Shown here piece after piece: positions 49,678 to 59,098 of a stretch of DNA of 60,780 nucleotides. The notes beneath the pieces were generated by a model, which was not told where the DNA came from, made no database searches, and saw nothing but the letters and a program-made list of their open reading frames with translations. Made by a program: the position numbers and the translations under genes. Each line of letters opens with the position of its first letter. The stretch's first letter is position 1. The DNA is from Geobacter sp. (GTDB lineage Bacteria; Desulfobacterota; Desulfuromonadia; Geobacterales; Pseudopelobacteraceae), in the NCBI GenBank assembly GCA_025360785.1, contig JANYBN010000169.1, positions 1 through 60,780 on the forward strand, in the 5' to 3' direction.

Positions 49678-51301
49678 CAAGAATCATAGTAGTGGTGAAC
49701 TCCCCCTTGGCGCCAAATCATCCTTCTTTACTGCTGAATTCATATTTCTTGTCGTTTTTTGTGTGGCTGCCTTTGCATGGAAGGCGTTGTCGGTTAAAAA
49801 CCAGCTGGTCATCTCGGCCGACGGCACCAGTTACTGCATGTCCGGTAGAGATTTCTTCATTGATGGGAATCCGAAACATTTCGGCACCGTTTTTCCGCCG
49901 CTTTATCCCTTCCTGATCGGCCTCTTCGACCTGTTTATGGGCAACCTGGAGCTGGCGGCGCGCTATGTTTCGGTGCTGTTCAGCACCATGACCATTGTCC
50001 CTGTCTATCTGGTTGGCCGGGTTGCATTGGGCAGGGTCGGGGCCGCCATAACCTGCGGGCTTTTTACGCTCCTGCCCCTTGTTCACACCATGTCAGCTAT
50101 CGACATAGCCGAGCCGGTCTATACCTTCTTCATGCTGTCAGGAACACTGCTGTTCTGGCACGGTACGGCATCTGGAAACATCTCGAAGCGGAAACTCTAC
50201 TGCTCCGGGCTGCTGCTTGGTCTGGCATATCTGGCCAGACCAGAGTCCTTCGTGACTCTTTTTTCACTTTCCCTGTTCATGGCAGCCGCCTGTTTCGTGC
50301 AATACAGATCAAGCTTCAGGCTCTTTCTGATCGGCGTTGTTTTCGCATGGGCGGGTTTTTTCACTATGGGCTTGCCCTACATGACATACCTTCATTCAGT
50401 GACCGGCGCCTGGCAGTTAAGCGGCAAAACAGGCACCAACGTAAACGCTATCAAGGAGTTCAAGGGGTTGGCTCTGACAGACCAGAGGTTTCAGCTCAAT
50501 GACAAGGGTGAATTTGTTAGCCAGGAGGGCTCACTGACAGGCCTTATTCTCGAAGAACCGGGTCTGTTCCTGCTTATTGTGAAAAAAAATGTTGAGGAGT
50601 TTATTCCGGCATTGAAGAGTGCGCTGCCGGTATATATGTGGCCATTCGTGCTGGCCGGTTTTTTCCTGTTGCCATGGCGCGGGGAAGGCTTCAGGTACAA
50701 GCTTTTCCTCGGGGGCACACTGTCGCCGGTGCTGCTCTATCTCATTTTTTATATTGTCAGCAGGTATCTCTATCCATATCTCCCCCTGCTGCTGATCCTG
50801 TTTACCTATACTCTGCTCAGACTTGACCGTGTCGTTTCAGGGCGGTTGGGCATCCCTCCGGCCTGGGTCTCTATTGCCGTTGCGATAGTGCTTGGAAGCT
50901 ATTTCATCTATACGGAGATACCCAGGCCATTGCCTCCATATCATTATGAACAGGACGGCGGGAGATTCGATGACAAGCAGGTCGGGCTTCGCCTCAAGCA
51001 GATACTGCCCAAGGGTTCAGTCCTGATGACCCGCTCGGGAAGGGTCGCGTTCTATGCCGGCATGCCGATGGTTATTCCCCCGCAGGCGGAAACGGCCCAG
51101 ATAATGGAGTATGCCCGCAAGAACAGGGTCACCCACTTGGTGGCGAATATGCAACTCATGAATATGCGGCCACAGCTTGAATATCTCTTTATCCCACTGA
51201 CTAATCCCGGCACACGGTTTTTACCACCTACCGGCATGGAGATCGTTCATATAGGCGAAGAACCTGGCGGTCTACCCTATATTATATATCGTTTGAAATG
51301 A
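49670..51301 (+). CDS. GT39/ArnT-like GT-C glycosyltransferase
   Basis: 543 residues, about twelve hydrophobic segments. The first extramembrane loop has ISADGTSYCMSGRDFFIDGNPKHFGTVFPPLYP, the acidic motif plus PPLYP typical of dolichol-P-mannose/ArnT-type transferases. Membrane helices end near residue 435; the last about 100 residues are soluble. It uses a polyprenyl-linked sugar; the acceptor is unknown. ATG at 49670 lies inside the wecB stop region. A longer frame to 49610 is a shadow of wecB. Confidence 0.82.
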   Translation: MPDKNHSSGELPLGAKSSFFTAEFIFLVVFCVAAFAWKALSVKNQLVISADGTSYCMSGRDFFIDGNPKHFGTVFPPLYPFLIGLFDLFMGNLELAARYVSVLFSTMTIVPVYLVGRVALGRVGAAITCGLFTLLPLVHTMSAIDIAEPVYTFFMLSGTLLFWHGTASGNISKRKLYCSGLLLGLAYLARPESFVTLFSLSLFMAAACFVQYRSSFRLFLIGVVFAWAGFFTMGLPYMTYLHSVTGAWQLSGKTGTNVNAIKEFKGLALTDQRFQLNDKGEFVSQEGSLTGLILEEPGLFLLIVKKNVEEFIPALKSALPVYMWPFVLAGFFLLPWRGEGFRYKLFLGGTLSPVLLYLIFYIVSRYLYPYLPLLLILFTYTLLRLDRVVSGRLGIPPAWVSIAVAIVLGSYFIYTEIPRPLPPYHYEQDGGRFDDKQVGLRLKQILPKGSVLMTRSGRVAFYAGMPMVIPPQAETAQIMEYARKNRVTHLVANMQLMNMRPQLEYLFIPLTNPGTRFLPPTGMEIVHIGEEPGGLPYIIYRLK

Positions 51302-51966
51302 TGGGAATGGATATGCCGGGAACTGTTAAGTTCGACGATAATTATTTTGCGACCTATTATGGGAATTATTCAGCCCAGAACCCTCCAGGGAAACTGTCAT
51401 GGTATATCTCTCTCCTGCTTAAGCAGGTTACGGGCGGCAATCTGCTTGACATAGGTTGCTCTTACGGCCGTTTCATATCCGCCGCATCGGCATACTTCAA
51501 CTGTTTCGGTATGGACGTAGATCCGGATGTTGTCAGGAAGGCCGGTTCTTTCGGGGCCGGCAAGGGTTTTGTCTGTTCCCGCCTCCCTTGCATACCTTTT
51601 GCCGGGCTGGATGTGATTACTATGCTGGATGTGCTTGAGCACCTGCCCGACCCGGAAGCTGTACTGGAAAGTGCATATGGTTCATTAAGGCCGGGTGGAA
51701 TACTGCTTGTCGTTGTGCCGGTTTACGATGGTCCACTCGGGCCGCTGGTGTCACTGCTCGACCATGATCCGACCCATGTGCGCAAGGAGTCACGGCAGTA
51801 CTGGTTGTCGTGCATAGGCAGGTACTTTGAAATTCTGGAGTGGCAGGGGGCGTTCAGGAAGCTGTTGTGGGGAACGAGGTATATTCACCTGCCCACGACA
51901 GGTTTCAGGGGGATCTCTCCTGCAATTGCCATCGTTGCCAGAAAAAAGCAAGATAAAGGAGATTGA
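51298..51966 (+). CDS. Class I SAM-dependent methyltransferase
   Basis: 222 residues. Motif I NLLDIGCSYGRFISAAS (about 48-64), MDVDPDVVRK as the acidic motif II, and ITMLDVLEHLPDPEAVLESAYGSLRPGGILLVVVP as the later motifs. It overlaps the GT-C stop by 4 bases. Methylation of a polysaccharide terminus or lipid carrier is plausible from context. In-frame ATGs at the start leave three possible starts. Confidence 0.87.
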   Translation: MMGMDMPGTVKFDDNYFATYYGNYSAQNPPGKLSWYISLLLKQVTGGNLLDIGCSYGRFISAASAYFNCFGMDVDPDVVRKAGSFGAGKGFVCSRLPCIPFAGLDVITMLDVLEHLPDPEAVLESAYGSLRPGGILLVVVPVYDGPLGPLVSLLDHDPTHVRKESRQYWLSCIGRYFEILEWQGAFRKLLWGTRYIHLPTTGFRGISPAIAIVARKKQDKGD

Positions 51967-51967
51967 G

Positions 51968-52705
51968 GTGATAGTTGTCGTTCTGCCGGCCTATAATGAA
52001 GCATCGTGTATCGGAGCTCTTCTCGAGAGTTTTATTGAGGCCATAGAGGAAGAAAGCCGGCAGTGCCGGTTCATCGTAGTTAACGATGGCAGCAGCGATG
52101 ACACCGCAGCTGTTGTGCAGTCTTTTGCGGACCGCATAGAGCTCGACCTCGTAACTCATCCCCTTAACCTCGGGCTGGCTGAAGCTATGAAGACCGGACT
52201 GGCGCGTGCGGTTGAAACTTCAGCTGACAAAGACATCATTGTCACGATGGATTCCGACAACAGCCATCTACCCGGTCTCATGTTCCGGATGGTGCGGCTG
52301 ATCCGGGAGGGCCACGATATCGTGATTGCCTCCCGCTACCGCAGCGGTGCCTGGACGCGCGGTCTTTCCATCTTCAGGCTTATGATGAGTTACTGCGCCT
52401 CCCTGCTTTTCAGAAGTATCATGCCGATCAGAGGGGTCAGAGATTATACTTGCGGCTACCGGGCTTACCGAGCATCAATCATCAAGAAGGCCTTTGCGGA
52501 ATACGGTCGTGAGTTCATCTCCGAGCCTGGCTTTTCCTGTATGGTGGATATTCTGCTGAAGCTTCGCAGATATGATCCAATTATTACGGAAGTGCCATTG
52601 ATTCTGAGGTATGACCAGAAGTTGAGCTCAAGCAAAATGAACGTCCGTAAAACCATAATTCAGACACTTGTTCTCCTTGCAAAAAGAAGATTGAGCAGTA
52701 AGTAG
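51968..52705 (+). CDS. Family 2 glycosyltransferase
   Basis: 245 residues. VLPAYNEASCIGALLES, VNDGSSDDTAAVV, HPLNLGLAEAMKTGL and MDSDNSHLP (the DXD-like metal site) identify GT2, dolichyl-phosphate sugar synthase-like. GTG at 51968 is chosen because AAGGAG ends 6 bases upstream; a long frame from 51827 adds only shadow sequence of the methyltransferase. It may make the polyprenyl-phosphate sugar donor used by the neighbouring GT-C enzymes. Confidence 0.88.
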   Translation: MIVVVLPAYNEASCIGALLESFIEAIEEESRQCRFIVVNDGSSDDTAAVVQSFADRIELDLVTHPLNLGLAEAMKTGLARAVETSADKDIIVTMDSDNSHLPGLMFRMVRLIREGHDIVIASRYRSGAWTRGLSIFRLMMSYCASLLFRSIMPIRGVRDYTCGYRAYRASIIKKAFAEYGREFISEPGFSCMVDILLKLRRYDPIITEVPLILRYDQKLSSSKMNVRKTIIQTLVLLAKRRLSSK

Positions 52706-52835
52706 CGCGATTTTATTGTCTGTCTTGGGCTTAGCGTCAATCGAGTGAGTATAACGAGATATTTAATTTAATCTTAGCGGGGAGGTAAGGCACGACTGCC
52801 ACCATTGTTGCTGATGTTTGGCAGTTAGGAACCAT

Positions 52836-54509
52836 ATGAATGAAAGCCAGAAAACTAACTTGCAATCAATCCGTATATTAAATAAAAAATATCTTGTCAT
52901 AGTTCCACTGGTCCTGGCCGGAATCGTAGTTTCAGTATTATATAAAACGCCGGGTGTTTCAATGGATGCCACTGCATATCTGCAGATGGCCCGCAGCATA
53001 CAATACGGGATGGGATTGGGGTGGATTGCCACCTGGTCGCCCCCTCTCTATTCCATACTGATCTACCTTGTTGATCGGATCACCGGATACAACGACCTGC
53101 TGTATGCCTCCGGAGTTATATCAGCCTTCATGGGGATCTTGCTTCCTCCAGCCATTTTTCTCCTGACATCCACCGTATTCAATTATCGTGCGGCACTGGC
53201 AGCATCGGTGCTTGCAGCACTATTCCCTCATTTCCTGATTCTGGACTTTGCTTGTGACCCGGAGATTACCTATTCTCTTTTTCTGACAATTTCATTGTTA
53301 CTGCTTTACCGAACCATTGATCACAAGTCGTTACGAACTGCCGTGGTTACCGGCATTGCTTTCAGCCTTACCTGGATGACCCGTTCGGAAGGCTTTCTGA
53401 TCATGGCATTCGCATTGACTACTCTCACATTGTTACAGGGCATACGTTTTTACCGTACGTTTGTCTTTAAAGCGGTTCTGATGGTGGCCCTCTTTTTTAT
53501 ACTGACATCCCTCCCATATCTAACCTTTCTCAAACAACATTACGGGGTCTGGATTGTCAGCCCCAAGTCCAGCTATGTTTTGGCCTGGATGAAAAGCCGT
53601 GTTTACAAGGATAATGATAAGGGAGAAGTCTATAACGATGAAATATGGGGACTGAACAGTGAGGGAAAGCTTCGGTTCCAGGAGCCTGCCGGCATCCGGG
53701 ATCTGGCTGGTTACCTGATGTCGCATCCGGCAAAGAGCGCATCAGTATATCTTCACAATCTGTCACTTGAAATTCCAGGCAGAATCCCTAATAACAGCGG
53801 TTCTCAGCACCTTCCTCAGGTGTATCCGCTGTATCTGGTTGCCTTTGCTCTCTTTGCCGCATTTAGGCGCTGGGGAGAACTATCAGCGGACAAGAAGGCC
53901 GTAATCCTGGCGCCATTCCTGATACTGCTGGTGCTGCCGATCTTCACCGAGGGGTGGTGGAAATATCTGCTGCCATATGCTCCGCTTTTATTCATCACTG
54001 CAGCAGGCGGCATGGTCATGATCGCCGACCTGGCGGCTGCACGTCTACGTCTTGGCCAACGGCTGGCGGGAGGGTTGCTGACAGGAACAGTTATCCTGCT
54101 GTTGGTCTATTTCGGTGTCCTGAACCGGCAGCCGCCTTCCCCTCCAACATCAGAGTTTGACTCAGGGAGGGGGGCATATGCCGAGGAGTCCAGAAAGGCA
54201 AACGAATGGGCAGCTCATAGATTCGGACCGGGCAAAAATTACTTGACTGTATGGAACAAGTCCATTTTTTATCTTGATGGATTATGGACACCGATGCCGA
54301 TGGCCAGCCAATATCAGATCATTCAGTACGCCGTAAAGCACAAGGTCGACTTTGCTGTTTTTGAGCTTGCCACAGCCAATGTTAATGATAAGGACCTTCA
54401 GGCCGCTCCACAGGGTTTCACCTTCGTGGACCGATACCGATCCTCAAACTACGATTACATTCTTGCCTTCTACAGATTGAATGACATTATTAAACCGGAG
54501 AAACCATGA
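52836..54509 (+). CDS. GT39-like GT-C glycosyltransferase
   Basis: 557 residues with about eleven to twelve membrane helices. [16 protein letters not shown] follows the first helix and supplies the acidic motif; [12 protein letters not shown] is the PPLYP-like segment. A soluble C-terminal part starts near 445. ATG at 52836 with TTAGGA a few bases upstream. It resembles the GT-C gene at 49670-51301 in layout. Its stop overlaps trpB (ATGA), so a sugar transferase and a tryptophan enzyme are translationally coupled. Confidence 0.82.
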   Translation: MNESQKTNLQSIRILNKKYLVIVPLVLAGIVVSVLYKTPGVSMDATAYLQMARSIQYGMGLGWIATWSPPLYSILIYLVDRITGYNDLLYASGVISAFMGILLPPAIFLLTSTVFNYRAALAASVLAALFPHFLILDFACDPEITYSLFLTISLLLLYRTIDHKSLRTAVVTGIAFSLTWMTRSEGFLIMAFALTTLTLLQGIRFYRTFVFKAVLMVALFFILTSLPYLTFLKQHYGVWIVSPKSSYVLAWMKSRVYKDNDKGEVYNDEIWGLNSEGKLRFQEPAGIRDLAGYLMSHPAKSASVYLHNLSLEIPGRIPNNSGSQHLPQVYPLYLVAFALFAAFRRWGELSADKKAVILAPFLILLVLPIFTEGWWKYLLPYAPLLFITAAGGMVMIADLAAARLRLGQRLAGGLLTGTVILLLVYFGVLNRQPPSPPTSEFDSGRGAYAEESRKANEWAAHRFGPGKNYLTVWNKSIFYLDGLWTPMPMASQYQIIQYAVKHKVDFAVFELATANVNDKDLQAAPQGFTFVDRYRSSNYDYILAFYRLNDIIKPEKP

Positions 54510-55696
54510 AATTACCTGATAAAAAAGGCCACTTCGGCCAGTACGGCGGGCGATATGTTCCTGAAACCCTCATGCCTGCCCTCCTTGAGCTGGAAAAGGC
54601 CTACGAATATTATCGCCATGATAAGGAGTTTAAGCAGGAATTCGCATATTATCTGCGGCAGTACGTCGGGCGTCCCAATCCGCTTTATTTTGCCGAAAAA
54701 CTGACTAAAAAGCTGGGAGGCGCCAGGATCTACCTCAAACGTGAAGACCTTAACCATACCGGGGCGCACAAAATAAACAACACCATCGGCCAGGGGCTAT
54801 TGGCCCGGCGGATGGGGAAAAAACGGGTCATTGCCGAAACCGGTGCCGGTATGCATGGCGTGGCAACCGCCACAGTCGCAGCGCTGTTCGGGATGAAGTG
54901 CGAAGTATTTATGGGTGAAGAGGATACCCGCCGTCAGTCACAGAATGTTTTTCGTATGAAGCTGCTGGGGGCTACAGTGACACCTGTTACGGCTGGTACC
55001 GCAACGCTGAAAGACGCCATGAACGAGGCGATGCGCAACTGGGTTACCACCATTCATGAAACGTTTTATGTGATAGGTACCGTTGCCGGCCCTCACCCGT
55101 ACCCGATGATGGTGCGTGATTTTCAATCTGTAATTGGCACCGAGGTAAAGCGGCAGCACAAAAAGGTTGAAGGGCGTTTGCCGGATTATCTGGTAGCCGC
55201 TGTCGGCGGCGGCAGCAATGCTATGGGACTGTTCTATCCCTTTTTCAAGGACAAGGGAGTGCGCCTTATCGGTGTTGAAGCTTCCGGTTTCGGCATTGAG
55301 ACCGGTAAACATGCCGCACCGCTCTGCGCCGGTTCGCCAGGCATCCTGCATGGCAACAAGACCTATCTGTTGCAGGACCAGCATGGCCAGATAACCCACG
55401 CCCACTCAATATCGGCCGGTCTCGACTATCCCGGAGTCGGGCCGGAACACTCCTGGCTGAAGGATACAGCCAGGGCCGAGTATGTTTCGATAACCGATGC
55501 GGAAGCCCTGGAAGGGTTCAGTACTCTGACCCGTGAAGAGGGAATTATTCCGGCGCTTGAATCATCACACGCCATTGCACATACTTTGAAAATGGCTCCT
55601 GCGCTGAGTAAAGATACCACCATAGTGGTCTGCCTTTCTGGTCGCGGTGATAAGGATATGCACACAGTTGCCGAGGCAATGGGGGCTGCTTTTTAA
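54506..55696 (+). CDS. trpB: Tryptophan synthase beta subunit
   Basis: 396 residues, canonical TrpB. The PLP lysine is in [60 protein letters not shown] and [16 protein letters not shown] are all conserved. It joins serine and indole from TrpA. trpA is 25 kb away on the minus strand. It is coupled to the preceding glycosyltransferase by ATGA overlap and followed by another glycosyltransferase. Confidence 0.97.
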   Translation: MKLPDKKGHFGQYGGRYVPETLMPALLELEKAYEYYRHDKEFKQEFAYYLRQYVGRPNPLYFAEKLTKKLGGARIYLKREDLNHTGAHKINNTIGQGLLARRMGKKRVIAETGAGMHGVATATVAALFGMKCEVFMGEEDTRRQSQNVFRMKLLGATVTPVTAGTATLKDAMNEAMRNWVTTIHETFYVIGTVAGPHPYPMMVRDFQSVIGTEVKRQHKKVEGRLPDYLVAAVGGGSNAMGLFYPFFKDKGVRLIGVEASGFGIETGKHAAPLCAGSPGILHGNKTYLLQDQHGQITHAHSISAGLDYPGVGPEHSWLKDTARAEYVSITDAEALEGFSTLTREEGIIPALESSHAIAHTLKMAPALSKDTTIVVCLSGRGDKDMHTVAEAMGAAF

Positions 55697-55735
55697 TCCT
55701 CCATAATTACACAAATAAATTTGTTGCGGGTGATA

Positions 55736-57226
55736 ATGACTTCACTAAAATCAGTGATCAAAAGCGAAATTACAAATAGTTATATGTTTCTTGGGCTGAT
55801 CCTGGTTTTAACCCTGATTCTCCGCATGAGCTTCGTTCACGAGCCGTTCGACCGGGACGAAGGGACATATATTCTGCTTGGCCAGGAGGTTTTCAAGGGG
55901 GCAGTTCCCTATCGCGATGCCATTGAGATGAAGCTTCCCGGAAGTTTTTATCTTTTTGCCCTGATCACGATATTCGGAAATAGCGTCGAGTACATTCGGA
56001 TTATTACGGCATTATATTCCCTTCTGACGGTCACCTTCACCTATTTACTCGCGTGTACTGTTGGTAGTCGACGTTCCGGACTCCTTGCCGCGCTCTTGTG
56101 CGGTATCTTCACTTGTGGACCCATTGTGCAGGGGAGCGGCAGCAATTTGGAAGTTTTTTTGCTACTCCCTATGATGGCCGGAGTGTATTTGCTGTTCCTT
56201 GGATTTGACAGTAGACATCGTCTTTACTTCACCGCCAGTGGTTTCTTGCTGGCATGTGCAGTATCCATTAAAACAATTGCGCTTCCTGTGTTTCTCCTTC
56301 CATTACTGTTTTTGCCTTTTGTAAACCGTTCTTCTCGGAGCTGTCGTTACGTGGCTTGGAATGTAGCATGGTACATTATTCCGGGTATTTTTATGTGCGT
56401 CCTTCTAGTTGTGTACCTTGCTGTAAACGGGGCGTGGAACGATTTTGTCTACTGGAACTTTACCTTTGCCAGCGCTTATGCAGAAAGTTCGTGGCAACTT
56501 TTTTGGGATAGGCTCATCTCCCGTGGCGTTTCTACCGCATCCGAGTTTCTGTTGCTTTGGATTGCGGCCGTTCCTGCACTTTACTGGTTCTTGGTGAAAC
56601 ATAGATCGCCCAAGGGACTTTTCCTCGTGGGGCTTGTTGTGGCGACCGTAGTAGCAGTCTGTCTGCCGGGCAAATTCTGGCCCCATTATTTGATACCGCT
56701 TATCCCGCCTCTTAGCATTGCAGCAGGCGTGGGGCTAGCAACCCTATATGAAAACCGTCGTTTACTCTTTTATTTATTACTCCCTTTTTTGGTGCTTGCT
56801 CTCTACCCGACCATTCGGCTGGATTACCCTTACTACACAGCCTCTCCGGAGAATGCGTCGGTCATGAAGTTCGGCAGTGATGTTTTTGTGAGAGCAGCTG
56901 ATGCGGCGCGCTATGTTAAAGAACGGACAACGCCGGAAGACACTATCTTTCAATGGGGATGGGAGCCTGAAATTTACGTAATAGCTAACCGGCGCTCGCC
57001 AAACCGCTTTATCAGCCACCTGCTGGTTGCCGGCAGTCCGGATGTGAATGTTGCTATACATGATCTTGTGACAAGTGTTCTTTTCAAACGCCCCAAATAT
57101 ATCATCGTCCAGTCGGGGCGAGATAATTGGCCAGGATCCCAGGAACTATCAACTATCATGACTCATTATTACCACCTTGAGAAAACAATCGGCGGTTATG
57201 CAATTTACCGTATAAATGCCTCTTGA
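55736..57226 (+). CDS. GT39-like GT-C glycosyltransferase
   Basis: 496 residues, about ten to twelve membrane helices. FDRDEGTYILLGQEVFKGAVPYRDAIEMKLPGSFYL is the typical PMT_2 first loop with the DRDEG acidic motif. GKFWPHYLIPLIPPLSIAAGVG and a soluble C-terminal domain follow. ATG at 55736 is chosen over TTGs at 55721 and 55724. AT-richer than neighbours. Probable sugar transfer from a polyprenyl-linked donor. Confidence 0.82.
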   Translation: MTSLKSVIKSEITNSYMFLGLILVLTLILRMSFVHEPFDRDEGTYILLGQEVFKGAVPYRDAIEMKLPGSFYLFALITIFGNSVEYIRIITALYSLLTVTFTYLLACTVGSRRSGLLAALLCGIFTCGPIVQGSGSNLEVFLLLPMMAGVYLLFLGFDSRHRLYFTASGFLLACAVSIKTIALPVFLLPLLFLPFVNRSSRSCRYVAWNVAWYIIPGIFMCVLLVVYLAVNGAWNDFVYWNFTFASAYAESSWQLFWDRLISRGVSTASEFLLLWIAAVPALYWFLVKHRSPKGLFLVGLVVATVVAVCLPGKFWPHYLIPLIPPLSIAAGVGLATLYENRRLLFYLLLPFLVLALYPTIRLDYPYYTASPENASVMKFGSDVFVRAADAARYVKERTTPEDTIFQWGWEPEIYVIANRRSPNRFISHLLVAGSPDVNVAIHDLVTSVLFKRPKYIIVQSGRDNWPGSQELSTIMTHYYHLEKTIGGYAIYRINAS

Positions 57227-57329
57227 CCATGTATGATCGACCCGGAAACAGGGCCTATTGTCCTGCCAGTATGCGATTCTGAAGCCGTTGAAGGATACCG
57301 TCCCTGATCCTTGAGGAGGAGATTGTTTT

Positions 57330-58700
57330 ATGTCTAACGGCAGCTTAATAAATCATGGTGATACATATATCTGTGCTCAACCAACATTATGGCAGCGGAG
57401 CTTTCTATTTATTTTCATTTGTTTTTTGATAGCCTACCGTCAACCTGCTGTTTTGACTGAACAAAGATTCTGGGCCGAAGAAGGAACATATTTTTTCCCA
57501 TACGCATTATCACATGGCTGGTTTGATACGGTTATTCATGTCGTTCCACTGTTCGGATTCTATTCGCTTGCCCACAACATAGCTGGACTATTTGCAACTT
57601 TAGTTCCACTTGAACAGGCACCATTTGTTACGACCTACCTTGGTTTTCTTTCGCATCTGTTGCCCTGCTGTATAGTCATAGTAGGCAACTCTCCTTTCTG
57701 GAATACCTTGCCTAAAAAAACATTGATTTGTCTTGGTATTCTGTTGTTCCCTTTCGGCAGGATGTGGCTAAATACGACATACGTTCATTTTACTCTTGCA
57801 CTCAGCGTCTTTCTGATTTTGTTGGAAGAAATGGAACATAGCAGTAGGCTGATAAAAAATTTATACCGTACCATTATACTGATAGCCGGATTATCAGGTG
57901 CCGTGTCCTGCTTTCTCACTCCGGTATATTTGCTTAAAGCCTGGCGCTCAAGACGGAAAGAAAACATACTCCAAGCCTCGCTGCTGGCATTTGTTTCAGC
58001 CGTACAAGTTGCCGTCTTCATGTATACGATCACCAAGCTCGATCCAAACGCCCAAACAAGATTCTTATCATTTGGCTATGATAAACTGTGGTCAATTATA
58101 TACTTTCAGTTCGGCATTCCATTCTTCGGCGTTCCTTACTTCAATTCAGAAATTATCAAATCACTGGACTTCAGGGCATTTTATATGGCGTTCCCAAAAG
58201 TATATTCCTACCTGGGAAGGGCCATGGTCTTGTCAAATGGGCCGGTATACCTGGTTTCGCTTTCAATGGTAATTGCATACGCATTATTTGTATTTATAAA
58301 GCAGATCCGCGACAAGTTTCTCCAGTTGCCGGCGATTTCGTTTCTCCTGATGTTTGTCCTTTCCTCGGCCGGTTCTATGAATATGAGGGGCGGGCAACGA
58401 TATGCGTATATACCATGTGTGATTATGCTCGTTATGTTTTTAACTGAGTTTTACAACGAACATAATGGGGTGCTCCGCAAAAGTTTAGCGGCATTATTTA
58501 TTACGTTAATGTTACTGTCTAATTCTTATGGTTATAGGAAGGGTACTGAAATATGCACTCCCAAATGGGTTGATGAAATTCGCATATGGCAGAAAGATCA
58601 TAATTACAAAATTAAAATATGGCCGTACTACTATGAAGAAAGATGGGAAATAATGCTTACTTCAAAATTGGAAGTGTCTCAACCAGAAAGGAAATTATAA
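57330..58700 (+). CDS. GT-C-like polytopic membrane protein
   Basis: 456 residues, about ten to eleven hydrophobic segments. The first loop after helix 1 has RFWAEEGTYFFPYALSHGWFDT, an acidic motif in the position expected for GT-C enzymes, but the family is not one I can name. GAGGAG lies 10 bases upstream of the ATG. The gene is AT-rich and follows a 103-base gap with no clear terminator. Possibly a glycosyltransferase or polymerase for the same surface glycan. Confidence 0.6.
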   Translation: MSNGSLINHGDTYICAQPTLWQRSFLFIFICFLIAYRQPAVLTEQRFWAEEGTYFFPYALSHGWFDTVIHVVPLFGFYSLAHNIAGLFATLVPLEQAPFVTTYLGFLSHLLPCCIVIVGNSPFWNTLPKKTLICLGILLFPFGRMWLNTTYVHFTLALSVFLILLEEMEHSSRLIKNLYRTIILIAGLSGAVSCFLTPVYLLKAWRSRRKENILQASLLAFVSAVQVAVFMYTITKLDPNAQTRFLSFGYDKLWSIIYFQFGIPFFGVPYFNSEIIKSLDFRAFYMAFPKVYSYLGRAMVLSNGPVYLVSLSMVIAYALFVFIKQIRDKFLQLPAISFLLMFVLSSAGSMNMRGGQRYAYIPCVIMLVMFLTEFYNEHNGVLRKSLAALFITLMLLSNSYGYRKGTEICTPKWVDEIRIWQKDHNYKIKIWPYYYEERWEIMLTSKLEVSQPERKL

Positions 58701-58991
58701 ATGGGCATTGAAGTCTATGTAGGGCATGTCTCCGGATCAGTAACAGAGGATGAGGTGCGGAGACTTTTCTCTGTTGTTGGTACTGTCACTTCCGTTCACC
58801 TGGTTGTCGATCCCGCTTCCGGTGAATCGAGAGGATGCGGGTATGTCAGAATGTCGACCGAAGATGAAGCCAGAGAGGCGATCGATCTCCTGAATGGGGC
58901 CAAACTCGGTGACAGCCTGATTATTGTAAAAAACGCTCCGCCCAAAAACTTTAAGAAAGCCGGATCGTCAGGTAATAGTCGTAGTGGGTAA
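58701..58991 (+). CDS. RRM-domain RNA-binding protein
   Basis: 96 residues: one RRM with RNP2 VYVGHVSG at 5-12 and RNP1 RGCGYVRM near 44-51, plus a short basic tail (KKAGSSGNSRSG). Such small RRM proteins are common in cyanobacteria and occur in deltaproteobacterial lineages. It starts on the base after the preceding stop, so it is co-transcribed with the membrane protein gene. Its RNA targets are unknown. Confidence 0.9.
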   Translation: MGIEVYVGHVSGSVTEDEVRRLFSVVGTVTSVHLVVDPASGESRGCGYVRMSTEDEAREAIDLLNGAKLGDSLIIVKNAPPKNFKKAGSSGNSRSG

Positions 58992-59098
58992 TATTCGGGA
59001 TGCCTTGTCTATGCTGCTCAGTTGTACTATGCAGAGATATCTGCTACAAGAACACGTTACCTTATTACCTATACTAGGCTGATACGAAAAGCGGATTC

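Noticed and set aside
57234-57308. A 24-codon open frame before the GT-C-like gene
   Set aside because: It lacks a ribosome-binding site and recognisable sequence, and a frame this short is expected by chance.
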